Positions 52,971 through 64,000 of a stretch of DNA of 64,000 nucleotides are shown here, in pieces (within the stretch, counting starts at the first letter, position 1; each line of letters starts with the position of its first letter). The stretch covers positions 1-64,000 of the forward strand of contig JAQGBZ010000317.1 of the NCBI GenBank assembly GCA_034687125.1. Direction: 5' to 3'. The stretch comes from Neelides folsomi (Eukaryota; Arthropoda; Collembola; Neelipleona; Neelidae). The translations under genes were made by a program, and so were the position numbers. Below the pieces are notes generated by a model. It had not been told where the DNA came from and ran no database searches. It saw nothing but the letters and a program-made list of their open reading frames with translations.

Positions 52971-54990
52971 TGTCAAAGTTGATAGTAAGTGGAAGGGGGA
53001 AATTGACCCAAAGAGTACTTGGAACAATTGCGAAATGACTTGAGTGTACCTTTATTTCTCTAACCGACCAAAATCTAATAAAGGAGAGTGGAAAATGTCA
53101 ATTGTGCGGCCCCAAAGCGATGGTTTGAAACGTCGTAGTTAGAATTGTATATTCAACTTGTGTTCATTTCTCGGAATGCTCCTGTATTTCTCTGCTATAT
53201 GAGAGTGGGTTTCGAGTTCCATGTCATTTTTAGCAGGTGACCTCTGACACTATAAAATTATTAACTTAAAATGAGGAAACGCCACTGGATCGGGAGAGTG
53301 ATGGATGTGGACGGAAAGTGGAGCCCTGATAAATCATAAAATAATATAAAGGAACGAAACAAATAGGATGTGGAGAGGGGGATGAAATGGAAGCCGAGCC
53401 CATGGGTAGATTTCGAGCCTGGCGTTTCGGCTCCTAAGGAAAGGGTAGACAAGTGTAAGGGAACGTGATAAATTATCCTCTTTGGCGTCACTCATTAGAA
53501 TCGAATTTTTGCCATTCCTAATGCCTATGAATACGATGCTTGTGAAATACTCCTTCCACCACCACTCATGTATTGAATTACCTACCTACATCTTTCACAG
53601 CTCAAGTGAACCACTATTCATGGTAGAAGCCCAAGAGACACACATTCAAACATCATGACATTCCATCGTTTCGCTACCATCCATGAACCCAAATTAAGAC
53701 CTCACCAGGCTCGAACCGATCCGAATTTTTTCAAATCCCGACTCCCACTCTTAGACCCACATCATTAACGCATTCAAAGAGGGGAGAAGCGAGAAGAGGG
53801 AAGTTCGATTGGCTCAATGAGCCCGTTGCTTGAGCTCCGGCTTTCAATTTCCTCGTAAAATAATACAAACCTCATTCCGGATTCCCTCCGAACACGAATG
53901 CCATTACGAGGAGGGTTGGAGGGGACCCACGCAGCCTTAAGGCTCTTTCTATATGTACCAATGTAGTATTTATATGCCTACCACCATGCCCTGCACACCT
54001 TCTTAATGAGCTCCACGAAATGAGATGAAATGTGAAGCAGGTAGAAATGAAGACGATTGGGCTCACCCATTCAAGTCCATTATTAAAGAGGGAATTGAGT
54101 CGGCCCATAATCTCCTCATAATAATATGAAAAGTCTATTGTACCTTCCAGAATGAAACAAAGGATTTTCTCCCCTGCTTACCTACTTACTTATACATACT
54201 TATACATATAAAGATACAAACTTCCTTGCCCGTATAATGATTGAAGTAACAAGTCAGTGAGGGGGTGATATTGAATAATTACAAGTATAGATAGAAGAAA
54301 ACATTACACAGGTGAATATGAGCGAGAGTGAGATAAGAGTAATACTCCTTAAATAAATACCGACCTTTCCAGGATGAAAAATGTTCCTGAATAATACAGT
54401 GCGTGTTACTGGTGATAAAAATAACTACAATCTACAATACACCGTTTGGATTCGTTTCATTGCTTTGCAATGCAACATGCAGCCAACTAGGGAGACTAGA
54501 AGCACAATATTTTAAGAGAATTAATTCATTATGCATGGTCAGATGTTTGAGCCTAACCCTTTACACAGCTGCAATCTTAACAAATATATAGCTCCTATTC
54601 ATTTCATGTATTTGCTGACACTAATAATACAATATGATTATTTCACCACGCAAAAAAACATCCAACAGTCGTCGTATCAATAAACACGCATAATGTTTAA
54701 TTGTCAATAAATACAATGAATTATTGTGAATTAAAATGTATTTATAAATATGAGTTCATAAAATGCGCATATCGTAATTACGCCAGCTTGGGTTATTTAC
54801 CAATGTGCCGTCCTTTGTAATTTGTAGTAAATATGTTGAGAATGGAAGTTGGAATTTCTTAAAAGTGGTAATGGGAAGATGTTTGTGGAGGTACCTCGTG
54901 TGTTCCTTCATCCATTCTCTGAATATTGTGAAGCTGAAGGCATTAAGTGGTGGTAACTTCAAGTTGGCAGTAATAAATTGAAGTGGATCC
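52971..54990. other. GC-richer block then AT-rich DNA
   Basis: Only frames under 80 codons. The AT-rich part contains the 10-bp tandem repeat and a forkhead/homeodomain-like word at 54692-54707. Confidence 0.5.
54188..54207. repeat. 10-bp tandem duplication
   Basis: ACTTATACAT occurs twice in direct succession, within a longer TACTTA/TATACATA-rich stretch. Confidence 0.7.
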
Positions 54991-57900
54991 AAGGTAAAAG
55001 ATGAGAGGAAGAAAAGTTGGGATCAGACCAAGCTTGGGGCAAAAGACCAACTTATCTTGACTCGAATGTACACGTAATATTCTAACATTTCTCAAATATT
55101 TCAAGTATACGGAAAGAGCCCACGTTGCATTCCCTTTTGCCCCTTTAAAATGGTAAATAAAATAAGCAACGTTAAGCAAAAGCAACCTTCCCAGAGATAA
55201 GAGAAATGAACTTCTTTCCAACTTGGCTCCCAATCTTTAAGAGGCAGAGTCTCCTTTTCAATCCCGAATAATTGGCCCTCAACTTGTTACTTACTTGAAA
55301 GGAATGCTGGAAAACTAAGGCGAATTCATTCATTGGGCCCTCATTGAGGAAATCGATAAACTCACATGAAATTCCAATCAAGATCCCCCATTGAAATCTG
55401 AGAATGGGCGAGAGGAATATAATAGGGAGCTTAATTGATTCACTCACAGACCTCCTCTTGAAGCAGAATCTCTCATTATCATGGGCCATCATAAGTTAAA
55501 CATGGATCTAATGTCGAGATATCGGGCTTACTGCCATTCATCCCTTCTCACCTCAAATTCCTCTGGAGAAGATCTCTGTAATTTGGAAGGGGTGGAAAAC
55601 CTGATTCGGTTGATGAGAGAAGGGAAACAATTAAACGTCTCGCCAGTGAGGGGTCCAGCCATTTCACGAAACAGTTCTATAATTCTCACCTCTCTCCCTT
55701 CACACACTCACATCAACATTTCTCTCTATTAATTTGCTTCGTTGCATTTACATGAGCACGAGAGGTGAGGATTGAAAAAGAAATTTCTCATACTCACTCG
55801 CCCCTCTCAAAATGGACTATATAAAGCGGAAGGAGCACATTAGGGATAATGTGCTTGTAGCATTGCAGCATAACCCTAAATCCATGATTCCAGGGGCTAA
55901 AATGTGAATACGTGAAAGTTAACTCGTTCTCTCAAAGGCACTCGTTTCCTCTCTTTATCCTCTCTCGAGGAAGAGCAGAAGAATGGGTGCACAAACACAA
56001 AGTGAGTTGTCTTCACATGAGCTAGCACGGCTGGGCCCGACCACGTCTTCCTCGAGGAAGCCAATGGCGAACTACAAATGCGAGATTTCCATACTCGTGA
56101 ATTCTGCCATATGAAGAAATTAAAAAGAGGGACGTGTAAAATGAAAAGGAGCTCCGTCGCAGTGCTTTCAGGTTCCACTGTGAAAGAGAATAGGCATGGA
56201 GGCTCGAGAACTCTCCCAGCATGAACTCATTCCCATTCCCTCCCAATGCCCGCCTGGATTATATAAAGGTAGTAATGTTCCTTCTGAGAACTTTCCATGT
56301 TTGCTGTGTTGAGCAAGGGAGATTAAACACAGCAGGAATGATGGGTCATGCTTCTTCTGCCTCGAAAAAACTTTCCTCCTCTCGCTCCCACTCCAACGTG
56401 CAGAGAACGTAAGAAGTGGAGGGGAAGGAACTCCCGATTCGGTACTTTCGAAAGGCATAACTAGGATAAACAGGACTGTAAAACAAAAATAGGACTAGCT
56501 TTCATTTCCACAACCATCCAGCTCACCATCCCCACTCCGCTATGGTTAAGCGTGAGGGAACTTTTTAATGAGGTTATCTTACCTAAAGATTCTTCCTCAA
56601 AGAAAATTTAGAGCAAATCCTTCAAAGAAGAACCTCTCAACACGGAAAATATTTATTTCTTACTTTATCGCACAAATTCGCCTTTTGAACCCTGGCTCAA
56701 AAAGACTCGACTCCAGATTGAGATTAAACGATTGCAAAGAAACAAAATTATTTACATAATTTAACTCAATTTGGAATTAAGGACATTTGTCATCATACGC
56801 AGAAGCTTGTTCCATCCGACTACATCATGTATGTTGTACTTATATAGGCCTATTTTTCTCAAGGATATATCACCGACTGTCACACGAAAGGTCTCGTGAC
56901 ATGGGATTGCATTCTCAAGGGACTTCCCCAACTCTAGGTAGATAAGCATTAGAAAACAGATACTGATGAAGGCAAGGATCGGCTATCTGTCAATGCTTTC
57001 CATTTCAACCCATGGGCATGATTCTCCATACTCCGCTGCTATCAAATATTCTACCCATTCTCAATGACTTGAGAAAAACAAAAAAAGCTTTTCGCGACTC
57101 TCAATCGCTAGCGTGTTCCCTCTTAGGGAAAAAGGTTTGTGAGCTAAGCACGTAATGGACCTCGACGACATTTTCTTTATCTTCCTTTTCCTCTTTCAAA
57201 CCGATGGTCGGAGAAAGAGGCTTTGAGTAAATCGTGTCTCAGTGATGGTGATCGGTCCCTTGCTCTTTTCCTAACTAAATTGCCTATCAACTCAACTTAT
57301 GTATATTCTTTACATTGTTTCCACTTTGATTACAATTTCCAATTAAACCCAGAATATAAATAGGCTTTATCTAAGCCTTTATTTGATAAACCAATCCCAG
57401 AATTTGTTCTGTAATTGAATAAAATAAATAAAAAGAGTAACATTGTTCTGGGTGCATGCAGTTGTGCAATCGGAGCTACTGCCACCTTGGCTTAACTCAA
57501 TCTGAGTCATACATAGCTCCTCACACAATATAGCACATAAAACCACACTCATGATGACGATCCATCTGTCCGTGCTCTCGCAAGATGATCTCATTCTCGA
57601 GAGCAGAGAACCAGAAAAACTATTCCCTCTTCTTCACGAGTGAAAAGCTCAAGGTATGTGAAAAACCGAAAGAATCTCTATCCAGATAATACTTACTATA
57701 CCACTCGCATCTCTCGAGTGTAATAGCCTAATAGCAATAGATCATGATATGACTATTTTCATTTGAGCTGGTCATTCCATTTCATTTTCCATTATGATGG
57801 ATTACCACTAGTCCTCTCCCTCTCAAAACGCCAACACTCCATTTATCCCCCAACCATCCTTGACCATTTGAGTCACCGTGAATCTTTTAATTATTTTTCT

Positions 57901-58400
57901 CTTTTACATTATGTCAAAACCAAAGAAAAACGAGCTTTAATTAATGAATGTTGCATTAGCGTCTGATAATTTTCACTACATTTGCGCCTGAAACTGTCAG
58001 ACCTTTGAAAGTGTTCGGTAGTAAAGGCAGATTAATTATTCATAAATTTCACTAAAGTCATAAAAGCTATATAAATACCATACATATTAAAATGATATAC
58101 GTTACATAAATATAACTACTGTAAATATAATTAATATACATGGTGGAATTGCTAACTATAGTAAGATATGCAAATGCTTATGAACGTATTATGTATTTAT
58201 ATACCATAAATTAACATACATATTATCATTATAAAGTTATTTTGTTGATATTCAGTCTTATCTGCATACCTATTTCAATTTACTAACATAGCAAAATATT
58301 TTTTCCTCTATAATACTTGAAGTAAGATTTTACACAACAGAATGGTGCACTGAAGGCTTTTACTGATATTTGAAGCCTAAAATAATTTCTCGTTTTTGTT
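54991..58400. other. GC-richer block then AT-rich DNA, downstream of the coding exon
   Basis: 55.0-57.3 kb is GC-richer with several overlapping frames of 90-106 codons. No minus-strand frame here continues the exon's protein convincingly. 57.3-58.4 kb is AT-rich. Confidence 0.5.
55818..55854 (+). promoter_or_regulatory. TATATAAAG box followed by a short hairpin
   Basis: TATATAAAG at 55818-55826 matches a TATA box. A perfect 8-bp stem, GCACATTA-GGGA-TAATGTGC, follows at 55835-55854. No coding exon lies close downstream on the plus strand, so a promoter is only a possibility. Confidence 0.2.
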
Positions 58401-59318
58401 ATCAGTTAACATGTTTTTTAGTAACTGGTAAGAGGGGAAATGATGTAAACGGAGTGAATTGGGTCCTTCATATGGATATTCTCCCAATCGCATCCAGTAT
58501 GTCGGTCTGGATGGCCCGTTGAAGAGTGAGCGAGCCGTGGAGGCGAAGTGCAGCCTTCCACGAGATCCATCATGAGAGGGAAAATAACCGAAGATGCGGA
58601 ATAGAATTGATCTTCAGAACGGATAGACATTTATACTCGAGAGGAGTCAAACTACTCGGGGTGGTCATAAAAGAGACTAGAATAGAGAAGAGGGCGAGGG
58701 TTTGAAGTTTTAGATAAAAATAATGGTCTTTCTCTTCCAGCTCCAACGCCCGATGGATGAATTCCCTCTAGCTAACAAATAATCCTACTCCACCATTTTC
58801 TTGTTCATCAATATAACTAAATTTACTGTCGCGACTCTTGCAATTTTATCACCCTCCCTTTCCTTTAATATACCATTTCTCCCTTCGCTCCCTACCACAC
58901 TCCTTTCATCTTTCCTATTATACGAGATCCCAGGGACCCCTTTCCAACTTTCAAGTGTTGATTGATTCAATGCTATCAGGCTCCCTCGCCTTTCAAATCC
59001 TTTCCAGGCCATTCCCAAAACAAACTTTTGAGCTCTTTAAATTTCCTAAATACATGTCCCCCATTACTCCGAGGCCCCCCATTCAATGGGAGAATAAAGG
59101 AGATGAGTAGAAATTTAAATTAAACCTCCGTGCAAGTATGGCATTGTTTCATTGTCAAATGTGAATTATGATAAATCTACAACATTAAATGTTTAATTGC
59201 CAAAGATTATCAACATTTCCTTTTATGCGGCTGTTCATGACTTCCTGTTAAATGAAACCTGTGTTTAATCTAGTAGCAAAGGGAGCCATTTTTTTCAAAA
59301 AACATTTAAACTTCTCTT
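58401..59318. other. Proximal intron 3' of the coding exon
   Basis: On the minus strand this directly follows the donor at 59320. I found no partner exon in it. A palindrome AACATTAAATGTT lies at 59181-59193. Confidence 0.5.
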
Positions 59319-59323
59319 ACCTG
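59313..59323 (-). other. Splice donor of the coding exon
   Basis: The minus strand reads CAGCAG/GTAAGAGAAG, with GT at 59320-59319. This is close to the CAG/GTAAGT consensus and falls between codons (phase 0) after Gln282. Reading through it adds only four residues before a stop, which supports splicing here. Confidence 0.75.
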
Positions 59324-60166
59324 CTGCATTTTTTCGAAATCCAGCCAAGGTCTTTGGATGTGCCGAGGATTGTGATGGCGGTGCCTTTTACGAGAAGATT
59401 CTTTCCCACTACCGTTCCTCGAGTTCCTTCCTCCAATGGCATATGGAGCTGTTGGTTCTTGAGGCTGAGATCGGCCATCTTGAGGGTCCCCTTCGACAAG
59501 TAGAGGAACATTTTCCTGGAGCTCAATCAGCTGCTGCTCCCCGCGTCGGAGACCTCTAAAGACCCCGCCGGTGTGTCCATTCATGAGGGGATTGGGGCCA
59601 GAGATCAGAGTTCCAATTCTCCCTTGTTCCTCATTTCCGTTCGCAAGGGAAAAGAGGAAAAGTTTGGGCGGCGGCGACTGAGACCTGCTTGGCTTGTGGA
59701 CATCCACCGGGGGAGATGTGCAGAATTCCACCGGCGTGGAGACTGGCCGGAGAAGACCCTGGACCTCATCATCAGAACTGCTTGTGCTCTCTACACTCAT
59801 TCGGTTGCAGGCCATCTGAGACCATTTCCTTTTATTTTCGCATCCAGGGCCTCGGACCTCATCGTCCCCGAGGAGAATATCGCCCTGAGAATCATCTATC
59901 TCTTGGTAGCTGCTGTTGATCACCTCGAGTTCTTCCTCTGAACTGTGGTGATCATAAGCATGGTCTGAGTCGCTTGGCAGTGCGGAATCAATATAGCATG
60001 GCTCGAATTGACTGTTGGCCGAGTCTCGCCCGCCACCAGTTCCCACCATCATAATGTCTAAAACTTGGTCTTCACAGCTGTTCCTGCTCCTTGGCCTCAC
60101 TGTTGAATTGAGGGAAAATACGCCAGTGCCGCGGGTTCCACCCCATTCACCATTCTCATTCTCCAT
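59321..60166 (-). CDS. First coding exon (282 codons) of an unrecognised, probably nuclear protein; gene continues outside the exon
   Basis: This is the one convincing coding segment. The open frame runs from an ATG two bases after a splice acceptor to a phase-0 splice donor, giving 282 residues with no stop. The protein is polar and probably largely disordered. It has an acidic Ser/Asp/Glu/His stretch at residues 65-104, a basic NKRKW patch at 111-115, a casein-kinase-2-like SVESTSSSDDE run at 124-134 and a Ser/Pro-rich SRSQSPPPK segment at 160-168. A basic cluster KESSRKRHRHH (255-265) could be a nuclear localisation signal. The last residues, PRHIQRPWLDFEKMQQ, look like the start of a conserved motif that continues in the next exon. 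I do not recognise the family. No membrane segment or signal peptide is visible. The frame remains open upstream to 60313, but that stretch is AT-rich and contains the pyrimidine tract, so I read it as intron. The remaining exons were not found. Coding status is fairly sure; function is unknown. Confidence 0.8.
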
Positions 60167-60168
60167 TG

Positions 60169-60200
60169 CTATAAATTGAGAAAAAGGAAAAAAATTAACA
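60169..60200 (-). other. Splice acceptor of the coding exon
   Basis: On the minus strand a pyrimidine-rich run (TTTTTTCCTTTTTCTCAATTTATAG) ends in AG at 60170-60169. The exon begins at 60168 with CA followed directly by the ATG at 60166. The start codon two bases into the exon implies an upstream, mostly untranslated exon, unless the protein starts further upstream. Confidence 0.7.
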
Positions 60201-63200
60201 CATTTTATCATTTCTTTCTTGGGAAATTCTTTTTCATCCAGAACCATTTTTAGCTTCCATGAAGGACAAAACATCCTGATCAATATAAAGACCATAAAAT
60301 GAATGAGATACAAAAGGATAAGGCACTAATATTAATTTAACTAACAATAAACAATTAATTTAACATTGATGCAAATAAAAAATCTCTCAGTTTTATGTCT
60401 AATTACTTTTTATTCCAAGTATAAACCTCGGCATGAAAAGAAAGAAGCATCATATGAATTGGAGGTAAATTATGGAGAAGATACTGAGGACAAATGGATG
60501 AACCTTCACGCGTTAAATTTCCCACTTCGGTTGAAAAAAATAAATTAATGTGTGCACTTACAAGCTTAGTTATAAAGCATTGTTATGAAAATAGAATATG
60601 AAATGAGCAAGTATCGTTCCCCCGCTCAAGACAAGAGATTACAAAGGAGACTCAAAGAGAGGAAGAGGTCCGTTAGACTCCTCAATCTCCGTCGTTCCCT
60701 ATGCCAGCAATCAAGATAGATGACGAAACCTTCATGCTATAATAAAGGATGATTGTCAAAAGGATTTTTTTCTCATAGGCAGCCCAACCTGTTCAAGTTC
60801 AGTTCTAGCTTCAGCTTTGGCATGAGGAGATTATCTCTAATGACCTAATGATTCTGTGAATCTACCTCTCTCCTCCGTCAAGAATGCAATGAGAAACTAT
60901 TAACTTGATATTAGAAAGTCAAAGGAAACGAGCCATTATCTCCTATGGAGTTCGTGTGGACCCCTCCCAGTCATACGCTTCTTACGCATACATTAGATTA
61001 CATTTGAGACAGAGGCACATTCGGAACTGGAGGCGAAGGCCGATCCAAAAAATTCCTAATGTCCTTCCTCGAGAGCACTGGGAGCGGAGAAGCTTCTTGT
61101 CCTGACGAATCATCGTCATACGACGATAATGAGTGCAAAGCGCGCTCCTAGACGTTTAATTCATTTCAGAATCATGCAGATTAAGGGCAAAAAAATTTCT
61201 CATGGTTATTACTTATTACTTACAAGTCCCAGAAGAAAGAAAGAGTTCCTGCTCTACTATTAAATATATTTTTTAACTTACTCTGAAGAGTGAGAAGATC
61301 GAGAGGAATGAGAATGAATGCTAACTATTAATCTCACTACATTTTATTAAAATTTAAATCCTTTCCTGTTAAATATTAAATGATTATTTATGATCCAATT
61401 CAGTCCTTTACATTTAGCTAAAATAATTATTGAATTTATTTTTAATGCTTATTTATCATTTTATGTTATTTATCTAGATTATTTACATAAATAATGTCCA
61501 TGTATTATAACTGCATAGATATTTATGCTCATTAAGCAAAATAGCTTTGAAAATCATATTTATTGACATTGAGTCATTAAACGTTATGTAATTACTGATA
61601 CATAGTTATCCCTTACAATATTTAATATTATAAATAGAATAATGATAAGGACCTAACCTTACCTTTATGCGTAATTATTTTAATTCCGTTTTTTGTGGTA
61701 ATTTCATATTTCAAGTCATGAATGATTAGATCCAAAAATATTTTGTTTTGCAGTTAAAATTCAAAGTTCGCTAACTCAAATTCATAAATTAAAGTTGAAG
61801 GAACTAATGTGTATTCTGGAGATAAATAGAGTGACTATAAACATCGGTATAGAGTAGTGCTATTCTTTCATTCTCATACATACAAATAAAATCAACTAGC
61901 GTAAACAATTTGGCCAACATTCTAATAAATACTCCTGACGTATTAGGGTTAAAATGTTTACAAGATTGCATCATCTAAATCATATTTAAGTATCGGCAAT
62001 TTAAATGACTTGCCAGTAGGAAACAGATGAGCTGATAGGTCTAGAACAATATAAAACAAATGATGTCGTGGGGGAACATTTCGTTAGAGTTTTTACCTCG
62101 TCCGAGAGGGCAAAATCGGAAGAGAAGCAGAGAAAGGGATCTGATGCCAAGAGGTTGAATAAAAGGAGAGAAAAAACCTGAAAACCTGGCCAACCCATGT
62201 ACCAGATGGAGAGCTCTATATTTAGTTATAAATTGCTATAAGGTTGCACCCCATGAAGAACTCGTTTTGCAGCATAAGCATCCAAGCTGCTTTCATCTTC
62301 TGTCAATACGAAGCCTTTTACCCGCAATGCTCGTCTCTCGCTCTTTCCTCAGAGTGGCGTTGGAAATGGGGCTCATTGTCAAAAGCCTCCGGGTTGCTCA
62401 ACTCCTCATCTTTTTAAAGCATCATCTGACCCTCATTGGTAAATGCCTAGTCGGGGAATTGATAGACATGGAGGCCTGGTGCCCGTCGTCAACATTCTCC
62501 ATTCATTATCAATTCCCTTCTTATCATCCGAAAGACACACATTATTGCATTTTATTATTGGCCCAAAGAATACCCTTCACCAGATAACACTAAACATGTG
62601 TATGAGCGGAGTAGGGGAATGGGCCTTCTCGGCAAATACCTCTTAATTTTATCTTTGCAATAAAATTTTAATTGAAATGCAGGCTTGCCGCGAATAGGAG
62701 TTAAAAGTAATTATTCTCAGGGGTTCCTAATTTTAAAATAACTCAATTTCTCGCATGCCTCACTGAGAAGACCAGACTCGCGAGGGGAACGCGGCTTGGC
62801 AGAATAATGAACTCCCTTTTGAGAAATATTTGGATCCATATCAACACTTATTTTTTCTCAAGTCTGAATCCTGCATTCTCCAAAATTTTTCATAGGTTGA
62901 GAGGGTTAGAGAAAGGAGTATGAAGTGCACCAGATAAACGCACCAACAAACATTATATGACTAAGTGACACATAACAGAACTGGTAATAATTTTAACGCC
63001 TTTTTTGACACTAATTAGTCCATTAGTGTGTTAAAAGTCCATTCCACAAGTCGAGTTTATATGAATGAAGTAAATTCCTTGCCTCTTCCTCTCTGCTTCC
63101 TTTCTCCCTTCCAAACTTCCCATCCGACCCACCGAACATCTTTTCCACTTCAATTCCTTTGCTAACAAATTCTTTTGAAAGCATGTCAGCGATGCATGCA

Positions 63201-64000
63201 ACATCACTTCAACTTCCTTCACTCGCCTCTCCACGTCTTCATTTGAATTTCCAAAGTTCCAAATCCGTCGAACACCCTTTTACTTCCTAACCCCAAAAGG
63301 AGCTGACAAAGTTCAGCGGCGATAATACGCGGCCATAGACATTTGTGAACATTAGAAGCTTGTAGTTCAAACCGGAAATTATTCTCCATGCCTTCCCCAC
63401 TAATACCTAATGGGAAGTATATTTTGAGCCCGACATTCTTGGAAGTCGCTCTTTGAGGTTGACTGAGCTGAGGCTCCTCGAGTGTGCTCGTATAATAGCT
63501 TTAGTTATTGATGAAACGAGAGAAGGTTTAATTATTAATTTTCATCCTATAGAGCACAGTTTCTGGCTCGGGCCCCGAATGTGTGATGCAATGGCCATTA
63601 TAAAAACTAAGAGTTCTTTAGTGCCGAAGACAAGCTTCTGAAAGGGTAAGAGCGAGAGGAAAAATGACAACATATGAGTCTTTCATCCATGGGCGATGCG
63701 GTGTGCTGATAGAAAGAGAGATTCGGCCCAAAGAAAATTTCAAGAGAAATGGAAGACATTAGTCAAAGGGTAAGAGAAGTCGGCGCCACGGTCGAGACTG
63801 CCATGCACACTAGTCTTGCTTATACAGATACAAAGTTATGAACGTATAACACTTTACGACGCTTCTTCCATCATACATGATTATATACACTTGTATCAGG
63901 CATTTGCATGGAACACTAACCATCTTGGAGGACGATACACTTTGTTTTCATAACTTCTGACATACACATTTGAGCTCACTCACTCACTTTTGATATGGGC
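60201..64000. other. Upstream region or intron 5' of the coding exon
   Basis: This should hold, or lead to, the untranslated first exon. The best minus-strand donor-like site is CAGA/GTAAGT with GT at 61281-61280, behind a pyrimidine-rich stretch. Others are at 61662-61667 (AAAG/GTAAGG) and 62095-62096 (GAG/GTAAAA). None is proven. Composition alternates: GC-richer patches at 60.6-61.2, 62.0-62.6 and 63.0-64.0 kb. Confidence 0.4.

Noticed and set aside
59573-59941. 122-codon plus-strand open frame opposite the exon
   Set aside because: It is the antisense shadow of the real minus-strand coding exon.
60167-60313. Extension of the coding frame upstream to an ATG at 60313 (335 codons in all)
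   Set aside because: The extra 49 codons cover a pyrimidine tract and AG typical of a splice acceptor, and the composition turns AT-rich with a hydrophobic, non-patterned translation. The exon most likely starts at 60168.
1-64000. CRISPR arrays, bacterial operons, prophage or viral genes, reverse transcriptase
   Set aside because: No regularly spaced repeats, no dense coding and no RT or integrase motifs were seen. The sequence is eukaryotic and mainly non-coding.
1-64000. Well-known animal microRNAs (let-7, miR-1, miR-9, miR-10, miR-124, bantam and similar)
   Set aside because: I looked for their mature sequences by eye and saw none. An unknown or diverged miRNA cannot be excluded.

Overview
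The window reads as nuclear DNA of an animal, most likely an arthropod. It is AT-rich and almost free of long reading frames. It has short microsatellites, one clear spliced coding exon and decayed Tc1/mariner-type DNA transposons. A copepod of the sea-louse type is my impression from the texture of the sequence, not something I can prove. There is no sign of a bacterial, organellar or viral genome: no operons, no dense coding, and no rRNA, tRNA or CRISPR array that I can support.

The only protein-coding piece I can defend is on the minus strand at 59321-60166. It is a 282-codon first coding exon, bounded by a good splice acceptor (pyrimidine tract, then AG at 60169-60170) and a near-consensus donor (CAG/GTAAGA at 59319-59320). 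It encodes a polar, acidic and basic-patched, probably nuclear protein that I do not recognise. The exons it must splice to were not found in the 59 kb downstream on its strand. Most of this window is therefore either an enormous intron of this gene, or intergenic DNA beyond a short partner exon I could not see.

The rest alternates between two textures. One is very AT-rich DNA with poly-AT runs, TATG/ATT microsatellites and all the transposon relics. The other is blocks of about 0.6-7 kb with visibly higher GC, purine/pyrimidine strand bias and few simple repeats, and with many chance open frames that look non-coding. The main blocks lie near 1.1-1.8, 4.2-5.1, 6.2-7.9, 10.3-12.3, 13.1-14.0, 14.8-16.8, 17.2-20.4, 20.9-22.3, 25.1-26.4, 34.3-35.0, 37.9-44.6, 46.8-49.3, 53.0-54.2 and 55.0-57.3 kb. 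This pattern would fit a regulatory landscape around a developmental gene, but that is inference. Several compact groups of transcription-factor-like motifs sit in these blocks: a TACGTG pair, a CACGTG palindrome and a CCAAT cluster.

Mobile DNA: (1) a 1.09-kb Tc1-like element at 29277-30370 with perfect 30-bp outer terminal repeats and a second inner repeat pair, the IR/DR layout, around a broken transposase helix-turn-helix fragment; (2) a 291-bp MITE at 5779-6069 with arms of about 75-85 bp; (3) a 281-bp foldback MITE at 14288-14568 that is inverted repeat almost throughout.
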